This document shows positions 1 to 14,100 of a DNA stretch of 64,000 nucleotides, piece after piece. A model generated the notes under the pieces. That model had not been told where the DNA came from. It saw only the letters and a program-made list of their open reading frames with translations, and did not search any database. Numbering within the stretch: the stretch's first letter is position 1; each line of letters starts with the position of its first letter. Location of the stretch: contig CM072890.1 of assembly GCA_037013685.1 (NCBI GenBank), positions 11,547,043 through 11,611,042 of the forward strand. The letters are read 5' to 3'. A program made the translations under genes and the position numbers. This DNA comes from Acridotheres tristis (lineage: Eukaryota > Chordata > Aves > Passeriformes > Sturnidae).

Positions 1-3000
1 GGTGCCAGTTTGGGAGGAAAAAAAAAAACAAACAAAAAAAAATCCAAACAATTTCAAACCCACTGGGCATCAGAACCAAACAGGGAAAGGTGGGTTGCAA
101 AAACATTGAGAACATGACAGTTTATCTTTTTATGAAACACAGATACCTTGCAACACAAATAGATTTATCTAAATCAAATGGAATAGTAAATGTTACAATA
201 GTGAAAAGAACAGGTTTGTGTTAGTTCACTTTGCAGATAAATTCTACAGAACAAAAGGCTAAATTCAGATATGGAAATTATGATTTAGGGAAAAATTATG
301 TAAAGGATTCAGTGTAGCAGTCATATAAATCTCTAAGAATAAAAAGAATTTGAGATAATTTAAATCCTTCCAAATTTGATTTAATATCTCCTCATCCTTG
401 CCAAAGATGCTGGTTACTAGACAAGGAAAATCTTGTATAACAAGAGCAGCATAACACTTTTTCTTGGATCCATTACAAGTAGCTTCAGATGACATTTAGG
501 CATCAAGTAAAACAAGTCAGACAGACGTGGTTGTGACCATAGCAAAGGAATATTTAAACATGAAATGTAGAAATGTCTCTCACTGGCACAAGAAAAAGGA
601 TATGGAAAAATATGGGCAGGATGTTAACTAATTCAGCTAGAACTGTCAGCATTGTGGGGGAAATTGTATGTGCCTTTTACAAAGAGCTTCCTGCTAGGAA
701 AGCAGGTATATTGCTTCTCTGAGTTTCTGTAATGTGAGTGGAAGTGATTGTTAGCAGGAGAATACCTTTCCTTTTGTCAGCTCTTCTGATCCATACTCAG
801 CAAAGGGCAGGAAAGGCCAATGAAATACCTTGGTGTTACTTATCAGTGGCTTAATCCCATGTTCATTTGTGGGATAATGTGTTTTCTATGAGGAAGTTGG
901 CTGCCAATTTCATTAGAAGCAAGAGTTAGATTTTATTATAGCAACAGAGAACTAGAAATCTTGAAACAAGCTCATGAACCAACTCCTCATTTCAGCTGCA
1001 AGAATAAATGAAGGAAAGGATTTTTTTCCCTCTGCACCTGACAACTGATGTATTTTTTCCTTGATTGCTGGTGCATACTATTTGCCAAGTTTTCTTCAGA
1101 GGTATAAGAGAAATCAATCTACTGCATGTTGCTTGCAGGAGGTACACTCCACTGCTACCAGGCTAGGCCTCAGCTTTTTGTTTCTAATTATCTGTTTCTC
1201 CTGATCCTTCTAAATAGTTGATTTGGCTCTATCAGAATACTTTCCCCAAGACCAGGGGTGATGTTCCATTCTTCCCACTGTAATGCTAAATTCTGTATGT
1301 ACCACTTTCATTCCAGTCACTAAACTCTTAGTCCTCCAGGACTCCCTTTATAAATTCATTGCTGGTTCATCTCACTTGATGCTACATCCTCCTTAAAATA
1401 TCACTCAAGACGCAGAAGGAAAACAGCCAACTATTTCTATTCCCCAGCCTCTGCCATGTCCTTATCTATCAGGGGAAAAAAAAAAAAATCACACCAGTGA
1501 AGGATGCCTGTGTGTCCCAAGCTCAAAATCCTAATAATCTGAGTACCTCCGTAAATAATGGAGAGTTTTGAGCCATTTCAGCCTTGCCTCTTCCTCCTCT
1601 GCTACCTTTCTTCTCCCCATTCCAGGGCCAGTAAGAGTCACAAATCTGGAGTGAGAAGGGTGAATGGATGGTCAGTCCCACAGAGCTGTGGCCACGGTGG
1701 TGGCCTCTCCCAGGTCAGAGGTGTCAGAGATGTCCTGTGGTGTCACTCGGGGCAGCTCTAACCACGGGAACATTTTCTAGCACTTCAATCTGAGTGCACC
1801 CAGCCCCGGGGCACTGGGCTCCTCCTGAGCACCATCAGCTCCAGCTATCTTGCAGCACACCAGGTCCACCTCCTGATGCCTCAGCCAAGAATATGGAACA
1901 CAGCTAAAAAATCCCTGCTAGAGAGAGACCAGCACTCCAAAAGTGCCTTTACTAAAGGTACAACACGTTGCATGTGAAGCCTGGGAGGTGAAGGCATCTC
2001 CACTCAAGTAAAAAACCCAAAAAAGCAAATCCACAACCATAACCTATCCCTGGAAAACCACAAAGCACAATGACAATACATTTCAGCATTAAACATGACT
2101 CTTACAGCAAGTGTCTTTAAACAGATAGCACAGCAGCTCTTCAGCAAACAGAAACCAAAAAAGGAAAAGACAGTTACAGTCAATGCTTATTTTATAAAAT
2201 TTTACCTAAGGGAGTTCCCACTACTCATGAACTGAGAAAGCACAGATTTAAGAACCAAGACCTATTATTAAAACCCTCACTCCTGAAGAGGCTGTGTGTT
2301 TCTAACTTTATTTCATGCAACTGTAATGGTGTAAATGCAGGATGGCAAACAGGAGGGCACTAGCATTTTTTAGGAAGGAAAATGTAATTATCTAAACTAA
2401 TTCAATGTCCTCTTAAAAACCAGTATTTTTAGTTAAAAGAAAACCAAAAATGAATGAAAAACTTTTTGATGCTGTTGTGTTATCAAAGTTGGATTTTTAA
2501 TCACACCAATTATTTCTAAGAAACACATCATTACACACTTTAAATTCATTTCTACTTAACAAGTTTGGGTGATTAAGTCCTAAACATATCTCACATCCTA
2601 AGCAGGGGAAAATGACAGTTTGATATGTTACATAACACGACACAGATGACACAGGCTGCTTGCTACTTACAACTTCCATAATTTTATTTTTTCTTACTAA
2701 AAAATTCCACTGCTCTTGCTACTGTATTGTTAACAGAATGAGACTCCAAATCACAGCCACTTGAGGTTGCACAACACCCAGTGACACATCCTGCCTGACA
2801 GGACTTGTGTGGGACAGCAGCCACCAGAGCCCACAACCTTCCAGGCTGTCAACTTCCAGAGACAGATATTTATTGACTAATTAAACGCTCCTTTCACATT
2901 CTTGTCTAATTGAAACTTAAAGGTGAACTAACCACAGCACAATTACAGAAACATTTTGGATGATGCACTTATTTCCTAATTTTAAGGCAATCTGAGATCC

Positions 3001-6000
3001 TACAGGTGTGTGCAAGCTGATGTGCAGGAATACTGAGGTGCAGGCAAACTCTGTCAGAATCACAGCACATCTTTGTATCCTCTTTGCAATCCTACAACCT
3101 GCCTGGGGAATGCCAAGACCTATATTTTATATTTTTTAAAGGCAGCTCTGTAAGTTCTATAAAGCCATTTATTATTACAAGCTGGATGAATCACTCTGGG
3201 AAAATACAGCTTGCACCCAAAGGTATACTAGGAAAACACCTTTGCTGGAAGGGTTGGACTCCATTCAAGAATATATCAACTCCAGTGTAATATAAACAAT
3301 ACAGAAGAATATTTTCATGGCCACTACATAGGTACTGAGAGCCTGATTTTGGAATCTAATCCAGTTTTAGTGAAGCAATAGCTTGTTTATTTCATTTGAG
3401 TTTATTAGAAGTTCCTACTTCTGAAAGAACCATTCCTTCTCTGTTACAATTACATGCTGTGGCCTCAGAAACACCGTGCAGTTGCCAAAAATCTGCCATT
3501 TTAAAAACAACAGGCAGGTAATACCCAGAGTATCAGGTTAAAAAGTTAACCTTCCAACTAAGCATTAGAAATCCAGTCCATCCCCATCTTCCTGCTTTGC
3601 ATTCCAGACCTGAACTTCCTTACCAGCCTTGGCACACCTCTTGGTAAACAGCTGAGTTCAGGAAAGAAATTCCAACCTACAAAAATCAGTTTTGCTTGTC
3701 AGGGTATAGACACCAGTATTATGCAGTGCTATCTTACTAGGAACTGAAAAAAGGAAGAGTTGGAGTGACTTTTGGAGAAAGAACATTCTTTTTAATAGAA
3801 GCTAAATGAACTGGACATGAAAAATGAAGTCTCTTGCTCTGGCTATGTCATCTGAGGGGAAATACTTTCATTTAGCATACAGGTGAAATTATTAAAGTAA
3901 ACAGAACTTTTCACTAAGTATATGAATAAAATTATTAATCAAGTAAACAGAACTAATTATGTAGGACTTTTCTTCCCTCTTGGTAGAACATAAATATCTG
4001 AAAAAGTGAGTGGTGAGTCATGAAGAGCCTAAAAGAATCTTATCACATACACAGCCAGACATTGCTAAGTAGGGCATGCACTGCCAAATGCTGGAGCTTC
4101 TACCCCGAGAAGTTTTCACATGTTTATCTTGGGCCATTATCTTTCCTTTTCCTCCAGTGTCTTAAGGATAGCAGAACTTAAAAAGACCTCAAGTAAGTCC
4201 AAATTTTGGACAACACATTATGAAACCAATCATTGCAAAAATACTCAATTATTGCTTAGCTAGCCAAAAAATCCCCCCAAATGTACTACAGACTTCATTC
4301 TTTTAAATTAATTGATATGATATTTTAATCAAATATCTCATTCCCAAACTACACTAATCCACAAGTCACAAGAAATGAAAAGGAAAAAGAAAAGCACAGT
4401 AATTGTGCTGCAAGAGTTGTGTATTTCTATTAACAACAAACAATTATACAGTAATTTTCAAATTAGACACTCATCTTACTTTGCATTTTCAAGGTCATTG
4501 ACTTACTCAGTGCTGGCTCTAATTCCTGCTCATTTACACTTCCACCATTTTTATATGGAACACTCACTAAAAGCAGACACTGACACTGAATAGTTTTTAA
4601 ATTTAAGACCCCTAATGAAAATGCTCATTGAATTCAGAAGAAGCCACTGACCAAACTCAAGGAGATCTGCAAGATGAGAAGTTGTGCTTGGCCATGTCAG
4701 GGCCATGTTGGGACCTCAAGGATTATTTTGACACATGAATAAGTTATCCACAGGATGTGACAGGAAACGTGAAGTCTGACAGTTTAAACAGAAGTTCCCC
4801 AAGAAAATCGACCTACACAGAACACCTGAAAACAGAGAAATATCTGGAGATACTGAGCTTTTAGGCAAGAAAAGGAAACTACCATGAAGAGGCAAAAGAG
4901 GGAAAATAAGCACCAATCATAAAAAAAAAGGTTGAAATCAGCAGCCATGGCTTTCCCCTAGCTCAGATAAGCATTTTAAAGGCATTTTAAGTATATTTTA
5001 ATACACTGATTGCAATTCCATCTGTTCTCACTAACACAAAATTTATTTTAAGAGGTGGAACTGGTTGGGAAGATGATTGTCGAGCACAAATGTACTAAAA
5101 AGTTACTTCTCTGCAAATGCTCAGGAAAAGAGAGAAGCTCTGGAGAGAAAGTTGTTCTTCTCCTTGAAATAAAAGCCTTGTCCCAAGCCTTGTCCTCTAT
5201 GCACTGCCACAGTCCCATCAGCTGGGCCTCCACCATCAAAATGGTATCTGTATATTTCCATATGTAAGGACATAAAAAAATTGATAATGAATCATGAAAA
5301 CACATTTTCTGCTAAAAAAAGATATCTTAAAAGTGTTAAGAAGAAAAAGGAATTCATAAGTTTTCCTTCTTTTACCTCTTTCATCCGAAGAGGATGGACT
5401 GTCACTCTTTATTGCTTAAACAAGAGGCAGGAAGACAAATCCCCCATGTACAGGACAAAGTTTGTATCCTGAAGGCCAAACATACACTTTGGAAAACGAA
5501 ATTTCAGAAATTCCTGAACTATCCTTCACTCTTTTTCACCTACATTAATATTATTTTGTAAGGCATGAATCTTTCAATAGCTGCCTTCATGTACCCTTGA
5601 TTCCTGAGGCTTTATTAGGAAGCTGAACTGACCCAAGTTGTCTGGACCAACCTTCTATCGATTTCTTTTCTTTCAAGGTAGAGAAGCCTCCCAGGATTAT
5701 ACTGATAGATATTGCACAGAAATTTGGACAGAGAAAACAGAATTATTCCACTCCACAAATAACCAAAGCAAGCAAACTGAACAAAACTGAAGTCTACCAG
5801 GTAGGTGGGATACTTCCTGAAGTTATTTTTTCATTTGTTCAAACAAGAAAGACAAAAAGAAGAAGGATTTGGAAATTCCACAAAGGGTAATGAAATTAAG
5901 ATACCTGTCTCATTAAAAGCAGACACAAACACCTAATTTGTCTCTCTAAAACAAAATTACGAACCACAGAAATGAGAATATGGTCTCTGTTCTTAATCAA

Positions 6001-6932
6001 AATTACTTCAGCATTATTTTGTCCAATTTAATATTTCTCACGTGCATGCATTAAAATGTGGGTTTTTATAAAACCAGGAAATCACCCACAAAATCAAGAT
6101 TATATTCTCTCTTTTTCCAGGAAGCATCTAATCTGTATGACACAAAGTCAGTTTGTGGCCTTCACCCTGCACATAAATTTCTGCCAAGCAATTACTTGAA
6201 AGTCACCTTAATGGTAGGAGGAAGTTACTCATTTCTCATATTTAACAGCAGACAAGAACAACAATACCAATTTATGCTGGAGGTAAGGGCTTGGGTTAAT
6301 TGTTTTTTCTTCAAGTATGATGCATGAGGGAAAAAAATGATGGACACGATTAAAACAATTAACGGGAAATTTACAGAACACAGCTATTGATTATTTTATA
6401 GTCTGTATATCAAATCAGATCATTACTTCGATTATTTTTTGATACTACAGGGTGCAGAAAATGCTTTCTGTGTAAGAAACCACTTTGAGATACCATTTCT
6501 CTAAGACTGAACACGAATGGTATTATTCAAAATTACTTTCCTTGTTATGATTTAATTGTTATTAAATAATGTTCTATTTGCAGAATTTCAAGACATTTGT
6601 GAGGAGACTTAAACTAGATGAAAGCTCTGCAAGCAGACAATTTTATTATTGCATATGTAGGAGTTTAATTTATGGTACGCTTTCTCCGTTTATAAGCTGT
6701 TACTCTAAAAATAAAATCCAAACTATTGGAAAATACTTACAATTCTTACTGCACTGAACTCTATGACAAATAAATACAGTCTAAAAACCAACCTTTCTCC
6801 TAACATTTCTTTCCCTGGCTTGACTTGCTGTAAATGTTCTGTTGAGAAAGTAAAGCAGAAGTTGTTGAAGGCTCACACAAAAACCTCTCTGGGAGAGGAG
6901 GAGGCTCCTGCTCCTGCACTGCCCAGGCTGGG
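1..6932. other. Intronic DNA without recognised features
   Basis: AT-rich sequence with short A-runs (near 19-40 and 1477-1488) and a GC-richer, CpG-poor patch at about 1560-1900. I see no exon, repeat family or clear regulatory cluster. Open frames here are short and lack codon structure or splice context. Confidence 0.6.
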
Positions 6933-7576
6933 CAGCACCTTCAGTGCACGATGCCAATGGCAGCACCTTCAGTGCAGGATGCCAATGGCAGCACCTTCAG
7001 TGCAGGGTGCCAATGGCAGCACCTTCAGTGCACGATGCCAATGGCAGCACCTTCAGGGCAGGGTGCCAATGGCAGCACCTTCAGTGCAGGATGGCAATGG
7101 CAGCACCTTCAGGGCAGGGTGCCAATGACAGCACCTTCAGGGCAGGGTGCCAATGGCAGCACCTTCAGTGCAGGATGCCAATGGCAGCACCTTCAGGGCA
7201 GGATGCCAATGGCAGCACCTTCAGGGCAGGATGGCAATGGCAGCACCTTCAGGGCAGGATGCCAATGGCAGCACCTTCAGTGCAGGATGGCAATGGCAGC
7301 ACCTTCAGGGCAGGGTGCCAATGGCAGCACCTTCAGTGCAGGATGCCAATGGCAGCACCTTCAGTGCAGGATGCCAATGGCAGCACCTTCAGTGCAGGAT
7401 GCCAATGGCAGCACCTTCAGGGCAGGGTGCCAATGGCAGCACCTTCAGGGCAGGATGGCAATGGCAGCACCTTCAGGGCAGGGTGCCAATGGCAGCACCT
7501 TCAGGGCAGGATGGCAATGGCAGCACCTTCAGGGCAGGATGGCAATGGCAGCACCTTCAGGGCACGATGCCAATGG
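6933..7576. repeat. 28-bp minisatellite, 23 tandem copies
   Basis: Each unit starts CAGCACCTTCAG, continues T/GGCAGGATG or close variants, and ends CCAATGG. Twenty-three head-to-tail copies fill the 644 bp exactly. Variation is limited to a few positions: T/G after TTCAG, AGGATG/AGGGTG/ACGATG, and CCAATGG/GCAATGG. Seventeen units keep CCAAT and six carry GCAAT. The ACGATG variant occurs in units 1, 4 and 23. Because 28 is not a multiple of 3 and no frame contains a stop, all three plus-strand frames stay open for about 210 codons, giving false ORFs. The flanks (6890-6932 and 7577-7800) are also GC-rich. Confidence 0.97.
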
Positions 7577-10500
7577 CACTGCCACTGAGGCCAAATTCCT
7601 GCTGTGACAGGAGGGTTCCCACCGGGAACCTCATGTGCCTGTGGCAAGGAGCCAGGCAGGAACTGGAGGCTGGGAATCCCTGCCCAGGGGATCCTCCAGC
7701 ACCAGGAAAACCCTCCTGGAAAATGCAAATGGGGCATGGCAGCTCTCACTTCCAGGAAACTGCACACAGGGATCACTGAGACAGCGTGGAACAGGTCCTG
7801 CAGCTTCACTGCTCTGCCTCTAAAGCTGAACAACAGTAAATTGTATTTCTCTGCAGTTTCTTGGATGTAAGTACCCAACCCTTAATTCCACACAGCTCAG
7901 CACAGGTTTTGTTGTCTGTTTCTTACTTCATTGAATGAAGTATTCATTAATTGGTCATTAAGTAACACTCCCCTTTAATCATGTCAGATATATGTATGTA
8001 TGATATGATACATATAAGATATATGTAGATATGTGAGTGCTCTTGATGTGCTGTCCCAGGAGGTAAAGAGCAAAGAATTCAGGTGTTCCTTTGATGCAAA
8101 CCAAGCCCAGTGCATTTAGAAAGAAGGCACAGCTTCTTTCTTTTTCCCTCTGAAAAGCAGAATTAAAGAAAATACCATGTCATTTTGTAATCCATGAAAC
8201 AAGATTATTGAGGAACTCCTGCCCTCATTGCTGACTGTCCCTCCTAGCTGGAACAATCCTGGCCAGCTGCTTTGCTTAATAATGCAGAAAGTGAAAACTT
8301 TCAACCATAACAAGAATCTGATGCCCAGGCTATTAATAGAATTTCTTTAATGCCAAATGTCAAATGAAAAACTGCTTATATGAAATTTTGGGGCCACTAC
8401 ATAATATTAAAATGTGTGTTTCTTCAGGTCCTCAGTGTTTTACAATGGAAAGTCAAAGGCAGAACTTCATCTGTGATGAACAGGAATTGCTCTTCACTGA
8501 CCTTCAAACTCACCACTGCTGCTACCTGCCAGAAAGCTAGCAAGCAGTTTTTAACACTGACATGTTCAATAACTGTCTGCTCTCTGCATAGGGTGGAACA
8601 AATCAATCATTAAGGATTTATAATTTATTAGTGATAACATAGTACTTAACGGTGGGAAAAAAAAGAGGAATATATGGAAATCATTGCCTAATTGATTTTT
8701 GTTATTTCTCACTTTCTTTTTCTTCAGCATATCATCCACTTCCATTGCAATTATTTCACAAGAAGGACTTTGTCTTAGAAGTGTTTGCAAAATGTCTCAC
8801 ATTATTAAGGAAGTAGATAAGCAAGCTGAAAGAGACCTAAAATTGAATGATTTAGAATAGCCAATATTTTTATTCTAAAGGTTGTGAAAGAGTTTAAACC
8901 TGTACACAGACACATATAAACACATATCTGTTTGCACTGTGCAGGCATCCAGCCAAATTTAGCTAGCTAAGCTGAGCACTGACTAAACACTAAACTTTGT
9001 TCTTGGTCTCTGATGAGAAAGAATAATTTTTAAAAAGAGGTAACTTTCAGTCTGTTTCCCTTAGAAATAATTTTTTTTCTCTATTAGTCAATTAGATATT
9101 ATAAATATAGATATTATATAATGAGTACCCAAAAGAAGGAGCATTTTTATGGTCCTATGAGCATATGCTTTCTGTCAAGAAAACGATATTTTTATAGATA
9201 ATATAGCCCCATAAAAAGATTATGCTGAAAATAGCCCTAAGACAGAACAAATCATAAAGAAGTTAGTGCATGTGTTAAGCCTGTAGAGCCAAAGCATAAA
9301 AATAATATTCTTCTGACATTGTGAATGAATGTCACTTTAATATTTTTGTGGGAAAATTTACATGGACACTTTGAAGGCAATTTGTGTCTCATGTATGTGG
9401 TTGCCATTCTTCTATTTCTAAGTATATTTATAGAACTTGGTAAAGATAGTTTTGAGTGTTCAAACGGGATTTGTTCAAATGGCATTACCTTGGCATATTG
9501 ATATTCATTTTGAGAGAATGTTTCTGCTCAGTTGAAAGAAAAACAAACTGCTCCATCTTTTACAATATTAAAAATATTGTATTTGGATACTATGTGACTA
9601 AACCAAAGAATAAAAGAATTTTGAGAAGTATTTCCTATAACATGATAGTTTGGCTTTTTTGAGCAGTGTTTTAACTCTCAGAGCCAATCCTTCCTTGTAA
9701 GCACATGGAAAGCTGCCTGTGAATGCTGACCAGAGCTGGATCAGACCTCACTATCACTGCAAACAAATAACTGACAAGAAGGTAACTTGTTTCTCTCAAA
9801 AAAAAAAAAAAAAAGAAAAAAATCATAGTGTCAACCAAAAGAACTATAAACTATGTCAACTTTGGTAGTTTTTGTATTATTTGTCATAGTAAATGTAAAG
9901 GGTTTTGCCATTAAAACATACTAGAGATTTATATCAAATTGATTGTATTTCTAATATTAACTTCAGCCTATTGGAACCAGAGGGAAGGCTTTTACAGATG
10001 AGACATGGCTTTATTTCCTCTGAAAAACATTAGGCATTCTATCTAAACTATAATAACATTGTATTTGATGACTAGCTAAATCATTAATCAAGGTAAGTAC
10101 GGGAAACCAGGGGATCTCAGTTTCCTTGGTGGCTGATTGCCCAGCAAGCATTGCCTGTGATTGTTTTCAGCAGCAGCTCCTGCAGCCTCTGGGCTCTCAC
10201 ACTGGGTGTTCCTGTCCTGCAGTGGGGCAGGGAAAACTGAACAATCCAAACAAAACATTTGCAGCCACATTTCAGACATGGCCAGGCTCAGTTTCACTGG
10301 CTGCAGCTTCGTCACACTGAGCACTGCAGGGTGAGACTTTGGAGAAGCCAAGCCTCTCTGCAAGTGGGAATCTGGGTCTTGGGAGTCCAAATCTCATCTT
10401 TGGACTCAGGGAGGTAGATCTATTTGATGAATCAAATGCTAAAAATAAGTTTTAAAAAAAGTAATTACTTGACTTTTATTTATGAGGTCATATGATGGTG

Positions 10501-13500
10501 AGAACTAGAAGATTAATATATACTTAAATTTAATTTAACCTCATAAAACAGCCACAGAAATGTTCCAGACCAAGGAAATCTAGCAGTTTATTCCTAACAT
10601 ACTTCCTGCTGTTTCCAATCTACCTTTCCACTGCAAAACCATTAACTTCTGGACATTCTCGTTTTTCCTACCTGCTCTACTTAATGCCTCAGGCTCATCT
10701 CAGACACCTTCATGTTTTATTATTTTAATAAATTTCTTTTCCTGGTTTGGCTCCTAGTAATCATCACCTTGTTCACTTTTCACACATACCTACACTGCTC
10801 TCCAGTAAATCTATCCAATGCATTATTCCAATAGAGAATGGCCCAATAACTAAGGTACTCAGCCAGGATTCAGAAACTCCATTTTCCCCAGTGCTGTGAT
10901 AGAGATCTCTTGGATGCTCCCATAAAAACATTGGCAGAAATCCAGACAAAGAAAACCAGAATTCTGCCCAGTCTAACTTACCCTGAATTTTGGCAAACAG
11001 GATGATAAAGCTAAAGTCATCCAGCATTTTAATTACTGTGACACATTTGAGGTCTGAAGTGTAAAAGCTGAAGGTCTGTCTTCACTGAAGTCACCTTCTA
11101 CAGTTTCAATCTGCTTTTTAAACAGGAGTTTCTGGAAGCAAAGATCCCTCCCAATCAAAGTTACTACAGATGTAGGGTGGCTGAACATTTCTGCAACAGA
11201 TTCCTTTCTGTCAGAAAGAAAACAGTATGCAAAAACTCACCAGGTTAAACAGAAAAGCCACTTTAGCACGTTATTAACTGTATGAAATATCCCTGACTTA
11301 CAGGGCTAAAAGAAGGTGAAGGAATTCAGCTCATGTCAGATTTGCCTTGCCATTATATTTTCAGTAGTTTTGCCACAAGAATGGAAAGTTAGGGACAGCC
11401 TCGACCAAGATTCAACAGTAATTTTAACACAGCAGTAAATAAATGATTCGTTGCCAAATAAATCCCCAGGGTAACAAGTTCTAATCCTCAGTGCATTTGA
11501 TATTCTTCCATTTCACTTTCACCAGACATGACAGACACACTTTTGGGTGCAGAGCCCAAAGTGAATTCTTTGGTGTATGGAGAGTTTGAGACCAAGCAGA
11601 GATGAGGTCGTGCTTCCTACCCACAGCCACAAACACCTTCAGGGCTGCAAAGCCTCTCTCACAAATGAGAAGCCAAACCAGAGACTCCTTTTCTAGACCC
11701 ACATAAGTGCACATCCCACCCAAGAAGAGAGCAGAAAGGGAACAAATTAGACTGAGCTAGACCCCAGCAGAAGCAGCCAGAGCAAGGAGACTCAAACAAG
11801 AAGAAAATTTATTTCCTCTAAGTTTGGCCAGGATTTCTCTGCCTTATGCAGTTTGCTCCAGCCTTCTCTCTTTCTCAGCCTCTACCTCATTTTCACTTCC
11901 CACCTATGCAGTCCTCCTTATTGTCCCACTTCCAACATCTGGTGTTCAGTGGGTTTTTTCCTGGTTTTTTTCCTAATTTAGCTTATATTTTAAGTTTCTC
12001 TTCCTCCAAATAAACAAAACAAAACATTAAGAGCAGCATTAATATGGCATTTGCTGCTGACTAGTTTTTTTTTGTACCTGTGTGTTATGTGCTCATTCTG
12101 TGCCAAGTGTCAGCAAAGAGCAAAGATGAGCTGTTTGTTATATTTCTATATTTATGGGTGCCTATCATCAGTCCTTGGCTGACCATACCATCAGAACCAC
12201 CATTACAAACATAAAAATAGCATTATGGTGAAGTATTTGAGTGCAGAGAGATACTGCACATTGGTTCCTGTAAAGCTCTAGCACTAAATGATTCCTGGAG
12301 AGATCAGATTTAGGACACACACAACATTTTCCATTTCTGCTGCAGTCACAGCCCCATTGCTAAATCCATCTGTTTGTCTCTCTAGACACCAAGGCTGTAA
12401 CAAACACTGACTCTATGCTGACATTAACTGAGAGCAGGTGACCAGTTTAGCACAAGGAAGAAAACCAAATGGAAAATGGAATATTGCTATTTGGCTACAT
12501 TTGGGAGTTAGGGGGTCAGATTATCACTCCTACTGTGGGATCTTTTACATGAGATACAAGATTCAGAGTTCAACTGTCACAGGGAATCAGAGAGTCTGTT
12601 TTTGAAGAGGTCAGCTATTAGCCCTGACCTAGCAAAATCCTACCCCTGACAAATAATTAATCTTTGCCTAATTTAATGATAACAGGTATTCTATACGGAT
12701 AAAATAGTTTTTACATTTTTCCAAAATAAACTTTTAGCTCTGAAGGTTTGGGCAAGCATTGTGTTTCATTCCTGAAGGAATGGTGCAGTTCAATAAAACA
12801 TGGATGACCTCCTGTATAAACAGAATTGTTAAAGTTCTTTGGGATGTTTTATGCATGGAGCCAGTCCATACATGCACAGCAGAATGCAAGCAGCACTCCC
12901 CAAGATTTCAGAAAGGGAACTTAAACCCTGATACTGAAATAGCAAATATCTTTAAATATCAGTGTGGGTTCACTGTCGTTTAAAGCAATTCTTAAACCTG
13001 ACAAAATTAACTTTAATTATGATTAGATTTTTCAGCCTAAAATCATCACTGGTTAGTGACTCAAGTAATGAGTGTTTTTATGATTTATTAGTTAAAGCAG
13101 AAGATTATGAGTTTAAATTCTACTCCTGATGAACTACATTGGAAATTTTATACATGACTTGTCATTTTAAAATAATGGTATCTTAGAGTTTAATTAAGAC
13201 ATGCAAGAATTCTGAGTAACTTGAGGTGTAGGATTCAACATTATTATTACAAATTATAAGGAAAATACCTCACAGTATTGCTATTATTAATGTTACTAAT
13301 AGGAGATATAGGATAAGGTGGCAGCTTAAACCAATCCAACTCAGTACAAGATGTTGCACACTGATGAATTTATCTGCCCTGGTGCAGGAATTACTGTGCA
13401 AAGTACTGTGACCTGCATTGCACAGGAGGTCAGATTAAGTAATCACAATAGTTTCTGCACTCTAAAATCCTGTAATATTTCAGGCTGAAAAGAAGTTAAA

Positions 13501-13530
13501 TACAAAGCTCTACTTGCTTCTTTCTTCTGA
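7577..13530. other. Intronic DNA, GC-rich near the minisatellite, then AT-rich
   Basis: The first 250 bp are GC-rich and may be degraded repeat flank. A short TATG/GATA-type low-complexity run lies near 7985-8035. A perfect hairpin sequence (9-bp arms TACAATATT/AATATTGTA, 3-base loop) lies at 9561-9581, and an A-run at 9798-9822. No exon or identifiable transposon was seen. Confidence 0.55.
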
Positions 13531-13539
13531 GTATAAACT

Positions 13540-14100
13540 ATATGAGTGCCATTCAACTATATAAACACATTCATTAGGTTTTCAGTAGGCCTCCTTTCTA
13601 AGGAAAGAAATTACATACTTTTGAGCTCTTGAGTGAACTACAGTGTTTTATGCCTTTAATTCAACACTCTTAGGGCTTACAGTTCATTGAAATTCAAAAT
13701 CACGGGTACAAACTGTGTTCACAAAGAAAATGTTGACCTTCCTATATAGCAAATGCCTTTTCGTTCTCCTTTTTTTTTATTTTAATAAAGAAACACTAAT
13801 GAAGCTGAAGGAGGTAAAAGATCTGACCTTCCTATTAAAATAACAAATGTAATATAATTCACATATTACAGCATGTTGGCTACTGCTCATGAAATAAAAT
13901 ACTGCAACAGAAAGAGCATATTGTTTCTACACGTCGAAAAAATGCAAATTAGACAAGTATTCAATATTCACTTGAAAGCGAGAAAATGTACCAGACTACC
14001 AATGGTATTTAGGAAAGCAAACTGGTTGAACATGATTATTTGAATTTAAAAAATGGGTATGGGATTCCCCTCTCTTTGCTTCTTGCCATATATGGTGTAT
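13540..14100. promoter_or_regulatory. Candidate conserved non-coding block with POU octamer
   Basis: Repeat-free sequence with a perfect POU octamer ATGCAAAT at 13942-13949 immediately followed by a TAG-type homeobox half site, an ACGTCG element at 13931-13936 in an otherwise CpG-free tract, and ACCAATGG near 14000. This resembles a vertebrate enhancer more than neutral AT-rich intron. Conservation was not tested. If functional, PAX6 is the likeliest target because of the locus. Confidence 0.3.

Noticed and set aside
6763..7779. Overlapping 121- to 218-codon plus-strand frames with a periodic peptide
   Set aside because: They arise from the stop-free 28-bp minisatellite read in three frames. 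The same sequence gives the same 28-residue peptide period in every frame, and no splice or promoter context exists.
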